From: Helicobacteraceae bacterium
GTDB taxonomy: Bacteria; Campylobacterota; Campylobacteria; Campylobacterales; SZUA-545
NCBI GenBank assembly: GCA_031282285.1
Contig: JAITEA010000063.1
Span: 1 to 5,488 of the forward strand
DNA length: 5,488 nucleotides
Reading direction: 5' to 3'
Positions 4,938-5,488 of this stretch are shown piece by piece. Under the pieces are notes generated by a model, which saw nothing but the letters and a program-made list of their open reading frames with translations, was not told the origin of the DNA and searched no databases. The position numbers and the translations under genes are program-made. The number at the start of each line of letters is the position of its first letter. The first letter of the stretch is position 1.

Positions 4938-5488
4938 GTGTTAAGAGGTCGTCTATATGGAGCGTTTATCGCGTTATCGTTTGTCCTAACCGCTTGCGCC
5001 GCAAAACGGGATCAATGCCTATACTTTGGCGAAAACATTAAAGTTTTTACTGAACTTGAAAAGTTTGCCGATGGCAAAGATGTAAAATCTGCCCTTGATC
5101 TAAACGGCGACGGCATTAACGATGAAATTGTTTATCTCTCTATTACCAAAAGCTCTAATATAGCCAAAGATATAACAATAAGCAATCCGTTTGACTTTAT
5201 TAAATATGATACTGAATTAACAGATATAAGCGAAGAATTGTCCGATATTCCGCATTTAGCGCTTGGCATTATCCATACCGCTACCAAAACCTCTTCCTGC
5301 GAACGGTTTATTGTTTATAACAACGCGCTTTTGCCAGAATGGGACGGTAATAGCGATATTAAAGTTATAAGACAGCTACTTGAACTTTTTCCGTCGTGGA
5401 AAGAAATTCGCTCGGAAGAGTTAAAGGACATAGCAAAATACGATTCTCTTGGCTTTATGAAATTAGGCTGGCGCGTATTGCTTTATTG
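4938..5488 (+). CDS. Putative lipoprotein with EF-hand-like acidic loop (partial at 3')
   Basis: An open frame from GTG 4938 to the right edge, 183 codons with no stop. The N-terminus is a lipoprotein signal: basic MLRGR, hydrophobic core YGAFIALSFVLTA, then the lipobox LTAC with Cys20 as the lipidated residue. The mature protein would be tethered to a membrane in the periplasm or at the surface. Residues 54-63 read DLNGDGINDE, with Asp54, Asn56, Asp58 and Asp62 spaced as in the calcium loops of EF-hand, dockerin and FG-GAP/VCBS-type proteins, followed by the strand IVYLSI. This is a single loop, so no domain can be named. Two further cysteines are visible (27 and 118). The rest (LALGIIHTATKTSSCERFIVYNN; later LLPEWDG) is unrecognised. 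It lies 90 bp after the secreted-protein gene on the same strand with no clear promoter between them. Confidence 0.75.
   Translation, partial: MLRGRLYGAFIALSFVLTACAAKRDQCLYFGENIKVFTELEKFADGKDVKSALDLNGDGINDEIVYLSITKSSNIAKDITISNPFDFIKYDTELTDISEELSDIPHLALGIIHTATKTSSCERFIVYNNALLPEWDGNSDIKVIRQLLELFPSWKEIRSEELKDIAKYDSLGFMKLGWRVLLY

Noticed and set aside
1..5488. CRISPR array, tRNA, rRNA, transposase, toxin-antitoxin or riboswitch
   Set aside because: I looked for regular spaced repeats, cloverleaf arms, transposase-like or small paired genes and conserved leader structures on both strands and saw none that could be supported.

Overview
The window looks like a chromosomal segment of a member of the Campylobacterota (Epsilonproteobacteria), probably not a well-studied species. 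The main reason is the tight hemB-argF pair, an adjacency I recall from Campylobacter genomes. Both proteins also have the short, clean lengths typical of that group. This placement is inference and was not checked by search. All supported genes lie on the + strand.

Layout. Positions 1-156 hold the last 51 codons of a gene whose visible part reads as an RCC1-type (beta-propeller) repeat. Positions 157-731 contain no credible gene. This stretch is hairpin-rich and C/G-tract-rich, resembling a small non-autonomous (MITE-like) or REP-like repeat block, and it ends in the hemB promoter region. Positions 732-2635 carry hemB (porphobilinogen synthase, tetrapyrrole synthesis) and argF (ornithine carbamoyltransferase, arginine synthesis). 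They overlap by ATGA and are almost certainly co-transcribed.

Positions 2636-5488 are different in kind. The DNA is visibly richer in A+T than hemB-argF. For example, 37 of 60 bases are G/C in 1441-1500, against 25 of 60 in 4381-4440. It encodes only proteins that appear to be exported or membrane-anchored and that I cannot assign to families. These are an orphan signal peptide that runs into a stop, with a one-base shift restoring a short tail that overlaps the next start (2712-2838); an N-terminally anchored 301-residue protein (2835-3740); a 326-residue secreted protein with a short internal tandem repeat, behind its own good sigma-70 promoter (3867-4847); and a lipoprotein with an EF-hand-like aspartate loop, cut by the window end (4938-5488).

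Working together: hemB and argF are unrelated housekeeping steps sharing one transcript. The downstream genes form a plausible accessory block of cell-envelope proteins, in at least two transcription units. I see no recognisable defence, toxin-antitoxin, CRISPR, transposase or RNA gene, and no direct evidence for what the envelope block does.
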